Below, piece by piece: positions 1 to 13,068 of a DNA stretch of 64,000 bases. The translations under genes and the position numbers were made by a program. The notes under the pieces were generated by a model, which did no database searches, was not told the origin of the DNA, and saw only the letters and a program-made list of their open reading frames with translations. The DNA comes from Phoenix dactylifera (Eukaryota > Streptophyta > Magnoliopsida > Arecales > Arecaceae): assembly GCF_009389715.1 (NCBI RefSeq), contig NC_052397.1:16626129-16690128 (forward strand), in the 5' to 3' direction. Every line of letters begins with the position of its first letter. The first letter of the stretch is position 1.

Positions 1-74
1 TTCATCTAAGATTCCAGGAATTTTCCTTGGTGAGTGATAAAGGTGCCTAATTAGTTCACATCCTACACTAGTAC

Positions 75-1804
75 CTTGTCTGCATGAGCCAAATCATCAG
101 AGCCAAAAAGGAGGATTTCTTTTTTAGAATTATGTGGTACCTCATCTGAAAATACAATTTAAATGGCAAAGGTACTAACAACTCCAGACAAGGTTCCTGA
201 GTAAAATAAATAATGCATTTCTACATAACTGGTTAAAGGTATGCGCTGCATGCAAACCTCTATTCACATAAGTATTGTTCTTTTCTCCTGAATGACCCTT
301 TGTTTTTTTTTTTTTTTTGGCTAAGGCAATGACCCTTTGTTAGAAATCCTTTTTCTTACTAATAATTTCAAATCACCATGTGAGAAGGGACACTATGGGA
401 GACTGGAAATCAATAGCACAAGCAGATGTGTCTCACTACCATACTCACCCCAGATTCTCAACTAAAACATAGAATGGGTGGCAGCTAGAACAGAACAACC
501 ATATGAACAAAAATGTCTTAAAAAGGGGGAATAACAGTGTAGCAACTCAAAGTTCAAACAAATGAGGAAGCACATACCTGGAAAATATACTTGCCGACTA
601 TCATCTCCACAGCTGTCTGTTCCAACCACAACCCCTTCCCACCAGCCGTCATTCCACCATGCATCCACCGGGGTTCCATTAAGAAATGCAACACTATCGA
701 GAAAATGATCACATGTGGGATAAGGACGAATTGTTGGGCGGCCTGAGCATCTCATGCCTAATTTATCAGGAGCCGCTGGTCTGAAGGCAGGGATCCATTC
801 CTACAGCATACAAACTGACAAACATAAAATCTAGCGAGACAGGTGTATCAAATTAAATAAACCTTCAATCAATTCCTAGATTCAGAGACACTGTTCAATA
901 ATGCATTTGCAATAGATCTTGCAATCAAGGGATATAGTGCTTAGGAAGAAGGCAGATTCCTAGCAATGGATTATAAGATCACCAAAGTTCGATAAAGAAT
1001 AACACAGTTTAAATAACAAAAAATTATATATAAAATAAGAAAATATGATAAAAGAGAAAAAGTGAATTAAGGAAACACTATCACATATTCACATTTATTG
1101 GAGCACTTAAATCAGCATAACATTGCATGCTAATTAGTGAAATTACAGGTTGTCCCCACAAACCATAGGATAGTATTAGTTTATCATGTATAGAAACATG
1201 ATCAATTATTCAAGAGGGTTCATGCAACTAGCAAGTCTGTATATGTTGAATACTCAATCAAAGAAATAAAAAAAATCAAAGAATTGCTAGAAACTATAAC
1301 TGAGTTGGTCTGAGTGCCAATTGAAAAATAGTTCAACTATCCATCTGTCATGCCCTGAACCTAACATCTAGGTGCGGGCATGTAACACGGGCACACACTC
1401 CCTAAGGCAGAGCCATAGAGAATATGCTAGGCTTGAGATGAATGAAATTCACACAATACCAACAAGTATAATTAAATCACTCCACCAACATTAAATCATC
1501 AACTAGTTCAATTACAAATTTTTCGATTTCCATCCGTATCAGTAAAATAAGAGAAATAACTAACTAACTAATGATTAGTTGTACGAACTCCATGTCCCTC
1601 CCATTTGAAACTATGCCTCTTGTGACTCTGAAAAAAATAAGAAGAGTATGAGCTTTTCCAGCCCAGTAAAAATCCCAAACCGTTATACCATAAGTAATAA
1701 AAAATAATCAATTAACAATACCAGATAAATGAATATCGTATCAATACTCAGAAAGCTCATAAATAACATGCACATAAGTTCTCATTATCATTTTTTTCAA
1801 AGAA

Positions 1805-1856
<52 letters not shown>

Positions 1857-4800
1857 AATGTAACTAATTGTTTAACACCAATTCTTAAGTCATGTCATCC
1901 GTTTTTCATTAACTTGATTTCTAGATTTCTTAGTAATTAACTTCCGGCTTTGGACTAACCAAGATCATGACTCAGTCTAAGACTAATATTGTATCACGTT
2001 ATAGCCTTATCCGGCTCACGTTATAACCCGTGGTGGCCATCCGACCCACGTTAAAGCCCGTGGGGGCTCTCCGGCCCACGTTATAGCCCGTAGGGGCTTT
2101 CCACGCATAAGCTCGTGGAGGCTTCCCATGTGTCAGCCCATGGGCGCTATAACGAGGTTAGTCCAAACCATATCTTATCTGTCTGATTTACTTATTACTC
2201 TTGTCAAATCAATTATCACATATACAATGAATTTCTCTCAATTTCAAAGTATCTTTGTTTATATAATCATATACTCAATATCTAATGTGTATAATAACCA
2301 CATAAATATATTTTTATTGAAATTTATATAAAAGCATATCGTCACATGCCAAACCGATACAAATCTCATGATGCAAACCCGGCAATACAAATCAATAAAC
2401 ATATATATATATAACTAGTGACCAGGTACAGGAATTCTTACCTTTACCGAAGATTGACTAATATAATGATCACTGACTCGCCTCATAGTCTATAAGCTGG
2501 GATACAGAGTACCCCGATCAAGACCTTGCATAGACAACTCTCCCTCTCGGTCCGGCATGGTTCCAGCAGCCCTTTTAGGCGATGAATCGAGGAGGCTTGG
2601 AACAGAAGAGCTTGAATCACGACGATTCTCGGTGATTTGGATGGAGAAAATCAAAGGAGGGGAGTTAAATAGGCAAGATCCTTGAGTTCGAATCGAACTT
2701 GGATTTCCCTCGGGGAGTCGCCGTTTTTGCCAGAATCGGGGGAAAGAAGACTCCTAGTCGGGGTCTTCTTCCCTGATCCCCTCATGTGCCGAGCACGGGT
2801 TGGGTTTGGGCCGGCCTGAGGAGGAGAGTTAAATAGGCAAGATCCTTGAGTTCGAATCGAACTTGGATTGCCATCAGAGAGTTGTCGTTTCCGCCACAAT
2901 CGGGGAGGAAGAAGACTCCTAGTCGGGGTCTTCTTCCCTGATCCCCTCACGTGCCGAGCACGGGTTAGGTTTGGGCCTGGCCAATTCAGGTTGGCCCACA
3001 GGCTGGGCCTGGCCACTCTGGGCCAACCCACGAGCCCAAAAATCTAGGTTATTACACCATCTAACACTCGTAATACCCTGTTTTGTCACAACTAATACCC
3101 AACCCACCATAGGATATAGTTCAAAGCTGACCTAACTCAGCCACCTAAGCCTAGATGAGCTGCTTAGGCACCTATTAGGTGGCCATACGACATAAAGCAA
3201 CTATCTTGGCAGTTGGTCCTATGTGGAGCGGCTCGGGGACCATTTGTCCAGAAAGCTCTCTGAAAAATTGAGCAGAGAAGCATTCGGATATTCAGCAAAG
3301 TCAGAAATATTTCCAAAAATATATTTTTAATAGAAAGTATTTTAATAAATGTGGCAATTCTTGTTCATGAGACAATGTGATAATATTTTTCAGGAATAAT
3401 AGTAGCTGCAAGTTTGTAATTAATTTGTGTATATAAAAATTTAAGGCTCCATATTTTGCCTAGTTCCAGCTTAGTGTCCATATTATTAGATATCCACTTA
3501 CGTATATCTGTATCCTAATCAGCGAATATGTAATAATACATAACAATAAATTTTAGATGGAAGCAAGATAAAGAGAACAATTAAAATATCTGCCCACACC
3601 TATATGATATGAAATCCATTCGGTATGTTCTTTTCATAAATATATAGTCAAAGTTCCATACAGAAGATACCAAATGCTGTTTCAATGCATTTTCTTATCT
3701 TTTTTCATAAATTATGTAAACCAATCTTTGCATATAAAATTCGAGGCCCTATAGTAGTTTGAGCTTACTTGGTAGGCATGTTCATATATCCATTTGTTTT
3801 CAGATGAATAAAGCCATGCATGTAATACATAAACAATATCATATTGTAACTATAAACAAGAGAAAGAAAAATCTGGATATCCAACCTTCATCTGTACAAT
3901 ATGAAATCTGAAAAATGAAAAATTCTTTTCCTTAAATATATGGTTGCCAAAATTTAAAACGCAGGGTCGGTGCCCATACTTTACCTCCACGTTCCCACAG
4001 CCATCGACATTCTGCAAATCATCATATCGAACCTTCAGCTTCTTATGAGATAATTGCAAAACAGTACATTTGAACCAGCAGCCTCTGATGCCACTATCTT
4101 GACAGAGAATCTCTATCTTCTCACCAACCTTAAAACGTGGGCTAGGCCAATTGTGTGGTCCAACAAACTTCACTGATAGTGATCTTCTAACAGGTAACTG
4201 GTATCTTAGATTTTCATAAGCTGGTCTGCAGGCTGTCATATGGCCTGACATCTTTGCACCTAAACAGTCTGCCAAAAATCTCTGATTCCCCTTGATGAAC
4301 CTAATTCTCTTGGGTCCAGCACGTTTTATGATTCTTCCATGACCAGATTCTTCTTCTTCCTTCCTAAACTTAGCGCTTATATCCATGCGCATGAGAACTG
4401 CTTGATAAAAATATCCACGCAAAGTTCTTAAGTCAAAGAGTTTGAATTTATTTTTACTGTACTGCCGAAAGCACAAACAGATTCCAGCTAAAGAACCACA
4501 TGGAAGCAAGGCCAAGCATTTTTCGTAGTGGTCGGGAGTTAAAACAGTAGCTATATCATCCACACACTCCGCACTGATGACTTGAGAGTAAGGTGTGATA
4601 AAGACTTCATTGGGATGTGGAGTAGGTGGCGGTATTGTACAAGCAAATTCTTGATCTTGATGAAACCACCGTACTTTAACCTTCTTCTGCCCTTTTTTAT
4701 CTTCATACATATCTTCTAAATAAGCAAGATAGCGATTTTCCTCCTCAGACAAGACATGAACAAAAGAATGGTTCTGCACAGCAGAGAATCTTTGTTTGGC

Positions 4801-7800
4801 ACCAAAATATTTCTGTAGGAATTAAGTTACATGGAAATGATGGTGCTTACAGCTATTATGGTTCTGTTGCGACAAAATGCTTGGTAGTGCCTGAGCTGCT
4901 TGCCACATGTCCAGGAAACACCAGACCACATAATATCTGAATTATGGATTTTATCCTAAGATAAAAGAATTAAGAAGTTACAACAAATAAGCTAATAAAG
5001 TTTACATGTAAATATTCAAATTTGTCCAACATTTGATTACCATGTGTTTAAATAGATATCCTCCAGTCTCATCGAATTCATTCACCTCTACATCAGCAAT
5101 CAAAGATTGTGGCGACTCATATTTTGCTGATTCTATGTAACATGGTAAAAGACAGTTAAGTAATGATCTCATATTGCCAAACACAGCATAATAGGAAGAG
5201 TAAGTTTTCTCAATTGAATCACGTAAAACTTTTTATTGAGCAAGAACAATTAAATGGCCTGCCAGAACAAAAGCCTCCCAAAATCTTCACCAATATAAAT
5301 TGCATAGTTATTCTTTGAAGTATGATATTACTTAATAAAACAGAAAAGATACATAAATTGCCAAAATCTTCACCAATATAAACTTCAATACTAGAATATC
5401 AAGGACTATGACTCGGCGACATTGTGACAAGGAAATATAAGAGCAGATTCGCCAGGTACACCTATATTCGTGCGTGTGATGTTTAACATTGCGCCAGTTG
5501 GCACATGGCTTAATAGGATAAACAAGACCCTTGAAGTCACATAGGACTTGTCATGTTCATGCTGGTCATGGAAACAACTGCCGTGCTTGGTAATATGCAG
5601 CATTAAGGAGACTCATGACATATTTTATAGTGTTTACACTCAAGAAAATTATGTGTACCAATTGTTAATTGACCATCTAATGCGGAGTATCATCTCCCAC
5701 CAGAAAGCTATATTTTTTTTGCCACTAATGCCAAATCCAACTTGGCAGTCAAGATATGGCAACCATGTGACTTCATTCTTCGATTAGCCATTTGTAAAAT
5801 TGGAGAAGTATTAGTTTATACGTCATATTTGATGTCAGAAAGTGTTCAGTATTTGCAGGAACTATTGATATTGGACTTCCCTCAGTATCTGCCAGAGGCT
5901 GATCATGTGATCCCATCCTCACCTTCATAATCCTGATTTATAAGCAGGAAGCTTTTTGCAATGCCATTTTCATCACAAGGCAGACTAACAGATTTGTTTC
6001 TCTCTTTTCAAAAAGGTGCTTAAAATATAGTTGACAAGAGAAGCAGTTGCTAGTTGCATGACCTTGCTATGTGGTGTAGATCATTAGAAAAGCTTCCCTG
6101 GCACTGCAATGCCTCAAAACAAAGTGATAGCTAAAAGCTATGTTAGCAAGAATTGTTTGATATGAAAAATATTCACTGTCCTTTAATTGGGTAGATTTAA
6201 GTAACACTTAGTAGACACCCACATAGAAATCTTCCCAGCCTGAACCCGTTTCCTAAGTGCCTCCTTACTGAAAGTATTTCTAAAATATCTGCTTCCTTGA
6301 ACCTACACTGTATCCACTCCTGTACCAGCTCCTGATTCTGGTGACTAAGAGGTAGCAACGTCAATTCGTCAAAGTTGCAAAAAAATACCACTCACCCTCC
6401 ATCAAGCATTCAAGCTGATATTGGAGTTTAGACTAGTTTGAAGATTTCATATGCTTGATGAAAAGAGAAAGAGATTTCAGCAGAAAAGAACTAATTTTTG
6501 AGATTTCAGTTTGATAGCAGTTTAAAATTAATTTTGAAGAACTTTAATGGGTCAAATTTAGATGTTTAGTTGATTAAGGACAAAGAATAGAAGTCCTCAA
6601 TACTCCTTTTATGTCCTTTTGGTTCTAGTTTTTAAGTCTACAGCACCATGTGAGCATCAAGAAGCCTATTTTCTCACCAAAAGAAACAATTTAATGAGCC
6701 AGGGAACATAAATAGAAATCCCATACATTATGTGCAGCGTGAGATATAAGGGGCAGCCACATTGCAGGGCCAGTCATAATAGAGAAATCTCTTGCTGGCT
6801 GAGTCCTTATTAACCCCTAATCCTTGATCTTGACTTCTTGAGACCTTTGTTTTTCTTCTATTTTTTCTTTGAAAGAGGACTTCAGGAAGACACTATGTGG
6901 ATAGCCCAAGATTAGAAAGAGAAGGTAGGTATTTAGTTTAAGATAAGTCTTGCTTCTGTAATTTGAGGATCTGCTCATAGAAAATGAACTCAAAACTATC
7001 TTCCTCATCCTTCTCTCTGAAGATGATGTTTCAGGATTTGGAAATGGAGTTGCCTCATTGGTCATGAATGCAACCTAGACTACAGAAATCAAGAGAATAA
7101 CCAGAAAATCAAATTTATATTTCAGATATTAATCAAGTTTTAGATCTTTATATGGGTGAAATGCATTAGTCTAGACTGACTCTCCATAATGATTAATATC
7201 ACTATCAATTTAGTAAAATAAAAATTACTGGTTTCAAGTGCTAGCCTTTCCCCCAAAATAATAACATCTCCGAATAGCCAATCTAGCATATTGCATCTTG
7301 CCACACATAAATGTGGATTAGAGCAAAAGGTATTCACATACTACAGGACCACAAAAAACAGGGGAAAAACCAACATGTGGACCACTAGGCATTGGTATGT
7401 TGATGTAAGATACGATGCTTTAAGTTACGCTTAGGTTAGCCAGAAGGCTGAAGCCTAAGAGAAAAATTTTGCCATATTGTTAATGACTGGACAAGATTTT
7501 GAAGAACAGAGTTTACTCTGGTGCAAATGACAATCATGAAGTTCACCTCAGGTGATCAACATGGCATAGAGATGAAGATTTTCAGCTCCTAGGCTTAGTT
7601 ATCGCATTAAACATGGAATACAGATGAAGAGGCTTTGTTGACATGGCAGATTTATATGAAAACAACCAATAGAATATTGTGGTTGTTGTAGATCTTGACA
7701 AGACTTAATTGCATTGATTATTTAGACTACAGAGTATATTTGCATCTCACGACAGTGTATATACACATAATATTGAATTTGAAATTCCAACCATCAGGTT

Positions 7801-8942
7801 CAGGTTTGGGTGATACAAAGGGGACCTAAGGCTAGAAACAGGTCTCATTCACCATGTAACTCTAATAAGAAAAATGTGTTGCATGAGTGAGGCAGACTTC
7901 GGAGCTGACAAGCTCCACTTGTTAACACCTTACATCATTCAAACTCATAAGTTACCTTCTAAGAAAAGAAGGGACAAGGAAGGATCTTCAGAGGTATAAA
8001 CACTCTACATATTCTAATGTCTAGATGAAAAAAACCTATGGCTTGAAATCTTGAAAATTGTCTAAGCATAGAAGGTTTAGCATTAAGAAATCCATCTATC
8101 AGCATAGTATGTATTCTTTATTCCCCACCAAACGAACAATGGAATGGCACCATAATCATGCTTCTCATATCCTTTATATTATCACAACAACACTAGAGGA
8201 AGCACTACTAAGCAGAAGATAAATGTCTTGGAGGACATTTCACCAACTAAGCAGGAAAATCATAAAAGAAGAAAGAAAACCAAATCAAACCTTGGTGAGA
8301 AGTAAAAGCTGCTGTATATATCAAGGCATTTTGATCAAAACAACATTCTGTCATGGTGAATTACCATCAACTACTAGGTACAAAAGATATAGAGCAAGAA
8401 CACTTCAAATATAAGAAACAATGGTTTGCAAATGATGGAAAAAATAGGACAATGCAAACAAGGTATACTAAACAGCTTTCCAGCAATACCACAAATGCAT
8501 ATCAACGCACCAAACCAAGCATAAAATCTAAAAGTGAATTTCCCAAGTAGAGAAACAAGCGAAGAGAACCCACTCAACATCCAAATGCCCAGAAAAACGT
8601 GAAACTGAACTTTGAAGTACAGAATAGCATTTAGAGAGAATATGTACTTGAATTACTCTGGGTGCAGGTCTTTGCTGGAAGGAATGAAGTCAGCCAATCT
8701 ACCACCTCTCTTCTCGATCTCCACTTGAGGCAAGAGAACCCCAACTTGTCAGGCCCGTAGGCCTGACTGAACTCCTCCGAAACCACATAGAGCATGTGCC
8801 TCAAGCTCCTTTCAGTGCCAATGACGGCAAGATGGGAATCGCCCCCGAAGTCGTCCAGGTAGTAGTGGACGACTCGGCTTCCACGCTCCTGTGAGATGAA
8901 CTCCTCCCTCCACTTCACAAAATCAGGACAGTTTGATGTCAT
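75..8942 (-). CDS. BAH and double Agenet domain protein, 3' end beyond window
   Basis: Predicted nuclear chromatin reader. In BAH-Agenet plant proteins these domains bind histone tails and proteins. Exons read on the minus strand: 8942-8657, 5132-5041, 4955-4851, 4773-3985, 800-578 and 145-75. All junctions are GT-AG and phases agree (1,0,0,0,1,0), giving at least 522 codons. Start ATG 8942-8940 sits in a strong GCCGCCATGA context. Residues 1-95 hold the conserved N-terminal block ([26 protein letters not shown]). The motif [16 protein letters not shown] lies near 141-156. The BAH domain spans about 164-289 ([20 protein letters not shown]). Agenet 1 spans about 375-424 ([26 protein letters not shown]). 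Agenet 2 is near 455-498 ([21 protein letters not shown]). The intron 4850-4774 is only 77 nt; the next acceptor upstream in the same frame would leave 38 nt and was rejected. The joins at 8657/5132 and 578/145 rest on phase and length only. The last exon or exons are off the left edge. Confidence 0.85.
1807..1854. repeat. (AT)n microsatellite
   Basis: Perfect AT dinucleotide run of about 24 units inside the solo-LTR-like insertion. Confidence 0.98.
1990..2135. repeat. Short tandem repeats around CACGTTATAGCCCGTG
   Basis: About four imperfect 35-40-bp units built on CACGTTA(T/A)A(G/A)CCCGTGG followed by GGCTNTCCGGCC. Each unit is nearly self-complementary (CACG...CGTG), so the block could fold into serial hairpins. 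It lies inside the LTR-like insertion. Confidence 0.8.
2655..2985. repeat. Tandem duplication of about 165 bp inside the solo LTR
   Basis: Two head-to-tail copies, roughly 2655-2822 and 2823-2985. Both begin GGAGTTAAATAGGCAAGATC and end in GTGCCGAGCACGGGTT plus a GGTTTGGGCC run. They differ by scattered substitutions and small gaps, so the duplication is older than the youngest elements in this window. Confidence 0.88.
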
Positions 8943-10060
8943 GGCGGCAAACAACACCAACACCGGATCAAAGTAGCATTCCAAACCTCTTATAAAACCA
9001 TAAAACATCAAGCTTAACGAGCTCAAAAATCTCAGAACCAGCGGTTTTCATCAGAATCAGAAGGAAGAAAGGTTGAAACAGGCAATAACGTTGGGAGATT
9101 TCCAGCAAAAGTCTCAGAGAGCTCAAACCAGCAGCTAAGGTTTCCTGACTCAAACGGAACACCCGCCCCCTCCTCAAAATCTAAGAACCGTGCTTGCTCA
9201 AACACCAATTTTTTGAACCAGAACCACCAAATAAACAAAGAAACAACCCAACCCCCCTCCCCCACAAAAAACGTCACCTTTTCGAGAGAAGTCAACCGAG
9301 CGAAATTGTGTTTCTCATCAACACCGTCTGCTTAAACCGAAGAGGGTTTAGATTGAGCAAAAACCTCTCCATGACGATGAAATCCAGCCAGAGAAGATCA
9401 AGAGTTGGGGTCTCCTCCAATCCTTGGAAAAAGTTGGAGGAAACCAGAAGGATCAAACAGGGGTCCTCTGCAGCTTCATCCGAAGCGAAAACCGCCGGTA
9501 AACGGGCGAGCCAAGGGGGAGTCTTGTCCGCCGCGGAGAAAGACCCAACGGGGAAGAACAAGAGTTCAAACGAGAGCTCTGAGAGAGGATAGCGAAGAGA
9601 GCCCACCTGGGGACAGGGTTAAGGGCTTGGGAGCTGGAGGCCGAGGGAGAAGATGTCGGCTCTCGTATTCTTCTAGCTTCCTCCCCAAGCTTGCATATAG
9701 AAGAGAAGGAGAGAAGAAGGGAGGAGGAAGACCGGTGGAGGCTAAAAAGGGAGTTCATACGCCGCAGCGGAGGAGGAGGAGGGCATGATGCTGATAGTGG
9801 GAGCAGCGGGCAACCGACAAAAAGGGAAGAAGAATACTCTCTCTCTCTCTCTCTCCCCTTCTCCTTCAGGAGGTTGAAATGTTGAATAAATTAATAAGTG
9901 CGATGCAGGGTGGGTGCGGGACATGGGGAGGGAATCTCTCTCTCTCTCCAGCCCTTCTCGTGCGCACCCGGCGCACCATAGCAAGGCCTTGTCCCGGCGC
10001 TTGGGATTTAACGAAGTATGGATGATGCGAGGGCGACCGTAAATGGAAATCAATTGGTGG
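8943..10060 (-). promoter_or_regulatory. 5' leader and promoter region of the BAH-Agenet gene
   Basis: This CG-richer block lies directly upstream of the ATG at 8942. On the minus strand it is rich in GA and CT runs, including a (CT)n stretch at 9836-9855, typical of plant core promoters and leaders. Open frames on both strands here (for example around 9194-9788) have no recognisable family and overlap each other, so I do not call genes. If transcription starts beyond about 9300, the leader contains upstream ATGs (for example 9295 and 9177). The start site is not determined. Confidence 0.5.
9836..9855. repeat. (CT)n microsatellite
   Basis: Perfect CT run in the presumed upstream region of the BAH-Agenet gene. 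(GA)n on the coding strand is common near plant transcription starts. Confidence 0.95.
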
Positions 10061-12626
10061 CGATTTTTTTACGACGTGACCTGATGTAAGTTTTACTGAG
10101 ATTGTCAACTCAATGTGATGGGTCATGTCTCATGGCAGCGCTTGACATGATCATTAATCACCTACGTGATGATCTTGTGACATGGTGCATACATTTTGCG
10201 TCAGTTTTCTTTTTTTTTTTTGTTGGTACAAATGGCAGGTTGATCCGTTACATTTTTTTTACTAGACGCTAAAATTCGTTTTAGACACACATAATACTTG
10301 CTCGGCAAATCGATGTTTAACCATTCTTCAAGTATGACATTAATCTTTTGTTAGTCATTTGGATCGTATCGTGCCATACGGTAATAAAATAGTTCTTATG
10401 TACGCTCATGAGAAGCTTTTCAAACATTATTCCAAAACAATTAATTTTGGCTCCTTGTATAGCCTTGTGCGTGCTAACTAGCTAACTTAACATGTTGAGA
10501 AGTTACCTTCCAGAGCTTTTTGGTGTTGATTATCAAAGAGAAGATACTAACAAATGTATCACCATTTGATAATAGACTCCCACCGTAGCTAATACACATT
10601 TTCCCTTTTTTTTTGTAAAACAGCAATAACATATTTTTTTAATTAAGAAAGAGATATGTATATAGCACCCTCTAATATATAGTGCAAAGGTATAGAGGAG
10701 AGAAGGTTGAAACTGTAGATGCATTTGATAATGAAATCCCTTCAAAATCGAGTCCGCATAGATAAGAGGTGGGTTATTTTTTCAAGGAAACTTAATATCC
10801 AATCCATTGTTTGATTGCTAATTTACAAATAGTCCTCTCCAAATTTGGCATTTTATATTTAACCGCTAGCACATAATGAGACTTGCTTCCATAAGTGATG
10901 AGTATTTCTATACAAAGTTATTTCTATTTTTATACAAATACACTATGAACTAAAAATAAAATAACTATCAAGTTGCCACTAAGAAAATGGTCCCTCAAAA
11001 TATCATATGGCCATCCATCCATGAGCTAGGTCTAAATTTTTTAAATTCTTCAAAGAGTTGTTCGGTTACCACCTAGGCTTGAGCTGCTTCTTGTATTTAA
11101 CCCCCCAAAGGAACTAGATGCCCTGGACAGCTCCATTGTGATTATGAAGAACACTTAAAAGTTAACTTGCACAAGCATGAATAATAGACTTTTTTCATCT
11201 TACATTATCCTTCCCTCAGCCCAAAAAAGTGTTATTTACCCTTAGCAAAAAAAAAAAAAGTGTTATTTACAAGGCAGTAATTCATCCTTCATTTGTGGCC
11301 CATCAAGGCTTATCCACTTATCCCTTTAGCTACTCCTGAGATCATTACTACCACAGATATTTTACCACTCTGTCGATGTAAAGTACTGAAGCTTTTTCAG
11401 CTCCTAAAGTATCATCTGCTTCTTGGAGTCAAAAGGAAAAACAGCAGGTTTATACCAAAAGAACTACAAGACGGGATATTTATTTGGAGATGGTGCAAAG
11501 AACCGTGACCCACCCGTCCCTCATCTAGACGCTAAAAAAGTTAAGAAGCCTATCCTGAAGCTGTGGGTTCATCGCATGTCTTCCTTATTCTTCCACTTTT
11601 CCAAGCTGCACAAGGAAGAGAGACATGAAAGTCTCTGCCTTCCACCGCAAACGTTGCCACCTCCATGCCTATCCCATGCACACCCCTTTTTTCCGCCAAC
11701 TTCCAACAAACTCATCGCTTCTCATGCCAGAACCAGCAACAACAGCAGCCACCAGTCCCCCCTCCCTCCGGCTTCACCAGTTCTAAATTATAATTAAAAC
11801 TCCACACATTTCCCCTTCTATGCTGCGAGAATTAATGTTGAGCTTAACAGCTGAATTATAGTCTGTATAGAATAGCCTTAACATAATAGGACTCCATTCG
11901 AACACAAGGAAATGGGTATATTGAAGTCACTTAGTCATCCAATTTGCAGTCAGTTTTTGTCGAACTAATATGTGGCATGGCTATTTTTAGTGGAAACCGC
12001 AGATCCCTTGGAGGAGATATAACAGCATTAGGGTACAAGAAACTTATGTTTATATATCAATGTTTCCGCGTAATATTTGTCACTACCAAGTGCTTCAGCT
12101 TGATTTCATCCATTTTAATCAAAGTTCAAATCATTGGTTATCATGTTTTATTGCTTCCAGAATCGTAAAGCATAATGAACTCATTTCATCCTCTCGATGA
12201 AATAAGTGGTGGATTTTTCCGCCATTTGTTTAAAAAAAAATAGTAAACTATCAGTATGCCAGTTCCTCAGGAACATGCTCCCTGAATAAGGGATGAACAT
12301 ACATATAAAGAATTATAATTAATCATTATATAAATTGTTGAATAGCAGCCATTTTAATTTTGTTTCTTTATAATTTTATTTGTTTTATCAGAATCTTCAA
12401 TACGGTAACCCATCGAGGTGATGGCTGCATAAAACAATGAAACTTTTAACTCCAAGTGCAATATATGTGCGCATAACGACATCAACTAGTAGCGGAAAAA
12501 AAAAACTAGTTTTAAACATGTCATTGGTTAATGAGATTATTATCAATCATCAAGTGCTCTTCTCAGCTTAATTGTTCATGTTGATTTGCAATTCAAAAAA
12601 AAAAAATATAAAAAGAAAAGAAAAGG
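10061..12626. other. Gene-poor AT-rich intergenic stretch
   Basis: No recognisable protein, RNA gene or complete mobile element. The longest open frame (about 11423-11797, plus) is rich in Ser, Pro and His late on, resembles no family I know and has no splice context. Poly-T and poly-A tracts are frequent. Confidence 0.6.
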
Positions 12627-12631
12627 ACATG

Positions 12632-12998
12632 TGATGGGGACATCAGCTAGGTCCCCATTTTATTTGCATATTTGTTTATTTTATTTCTGGGTTTATTTGC
12701 ATTTAGGGGTTTATTTGTGGTTTATTTTATTTCTGGACTCATTTGCATTTTAGGGTTTATTTGTGGGTTTTATTTTGTGTAAGGGGTTTTATTTTAAGTG
12801 TTCTTATTGGGCCCTATTTATAGGGAACTTTTATGTTGATTAGGGTTAATGAATGATTAAGAATTTCTTTTCCCTACGTTCTTTCTTCTCTTCCTCTCCT
12901 CTCTTTCTCTATTCTTCCTGCGTCTCTACAACCTCTTCTTCCTTCTCCTTCTCTTGTTCTTCCTTCTTCTCCTCTTCCCCCGCACTGGTGCTACATCA
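12632..12998 (+). repeat. 5' LTR of the gypsy element
   Basis: 367 bp beginning TGATGGGGACATCAGC and ending GGTGCTACATCA. It holds a likely TATA box, CCCTATTTATAGGG, near 12811-12824. A pyrimidine-rich R/U5-like section (TTCTTC repeats) follows. Internal direct repeats of GGTTTATTTGCATTTAGGG type occupy the U3 part. Confidence 0.97.
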
Positions 12999-13001
12999 AC
13001 T

Positions 13002-13013
13002 TGGTATCAGAGC
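13002..13013 (+). promoter_or_regulatory. Primer binding site, initiator-Met tRNA type
   Basis: TGGTATCAGAGC lies two bases after the LTR end. It is the standard plant match to the 3' end of initiator methionine tRNA and primes minus-strand DNA synthesis. Confidence 0.95.
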
Positions 13014-13068
13014 TTCGGCTTTGCCACTGCTGCCAAAGCCACGATCCAGCGTTACCTTTCTTCCCTCT

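Larger units (their letters stand above)
1346..3056. mobile_element. Solo-LTR-like insertion in an intron of the BAH-Agenet gene
   Basis: The element starts TGTCATGCCCTGAACC and ends AGGTTATTACA, so it has TG...CA ends. It is flanked by the same 5 bp, CCATC, at 1341-1345 and 3057-3061. At 1711 bp with no recognisable gag or pol frame it looks like a solo LTR or a small non-autonomous element. It is GC-richer than the host intron. It contains an (AT)n run, short CACGTTATAGCCCGTG-type repeats and a 160-170-bp internal duplication. Superfamily is inferred only from LTR-type ends and a 5-bp target duplication. Confidence 0.82.

Noticed and set aside
2..25. Terminal exon of the BAH-Agenet gene (Glu-Asn-Ser-Trp-Asn-Leu-Arg-stop)
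   Set aside because: It would need a 49-nt intron, and the window edge prevents a check.
4774..4812. Extension of the BAH exon to an acceptor at 4813
   Set aside because: It would leave a 38-nt intron, below the usual plant minimum, and adds 13 residues not expected before the BAH domain.
6197..6391. Possible extra exon of the BAH-Agenet gene (a frame reading [16 protein letters not shown] and one reading [17 protein letters not shown])
   Set aside because: Neither has a good acceptor in the required phase. Exon 1 and the exon at 5132-5041 join in phase without it, and the resulting length fits the family.
9194..9788. Overlapping open frames on both strands upstream of the BAH-Agenet gene
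   Set aside because: Low-complexity, mutually overlapping and without known motifs. More likely leader and promoter DNA.
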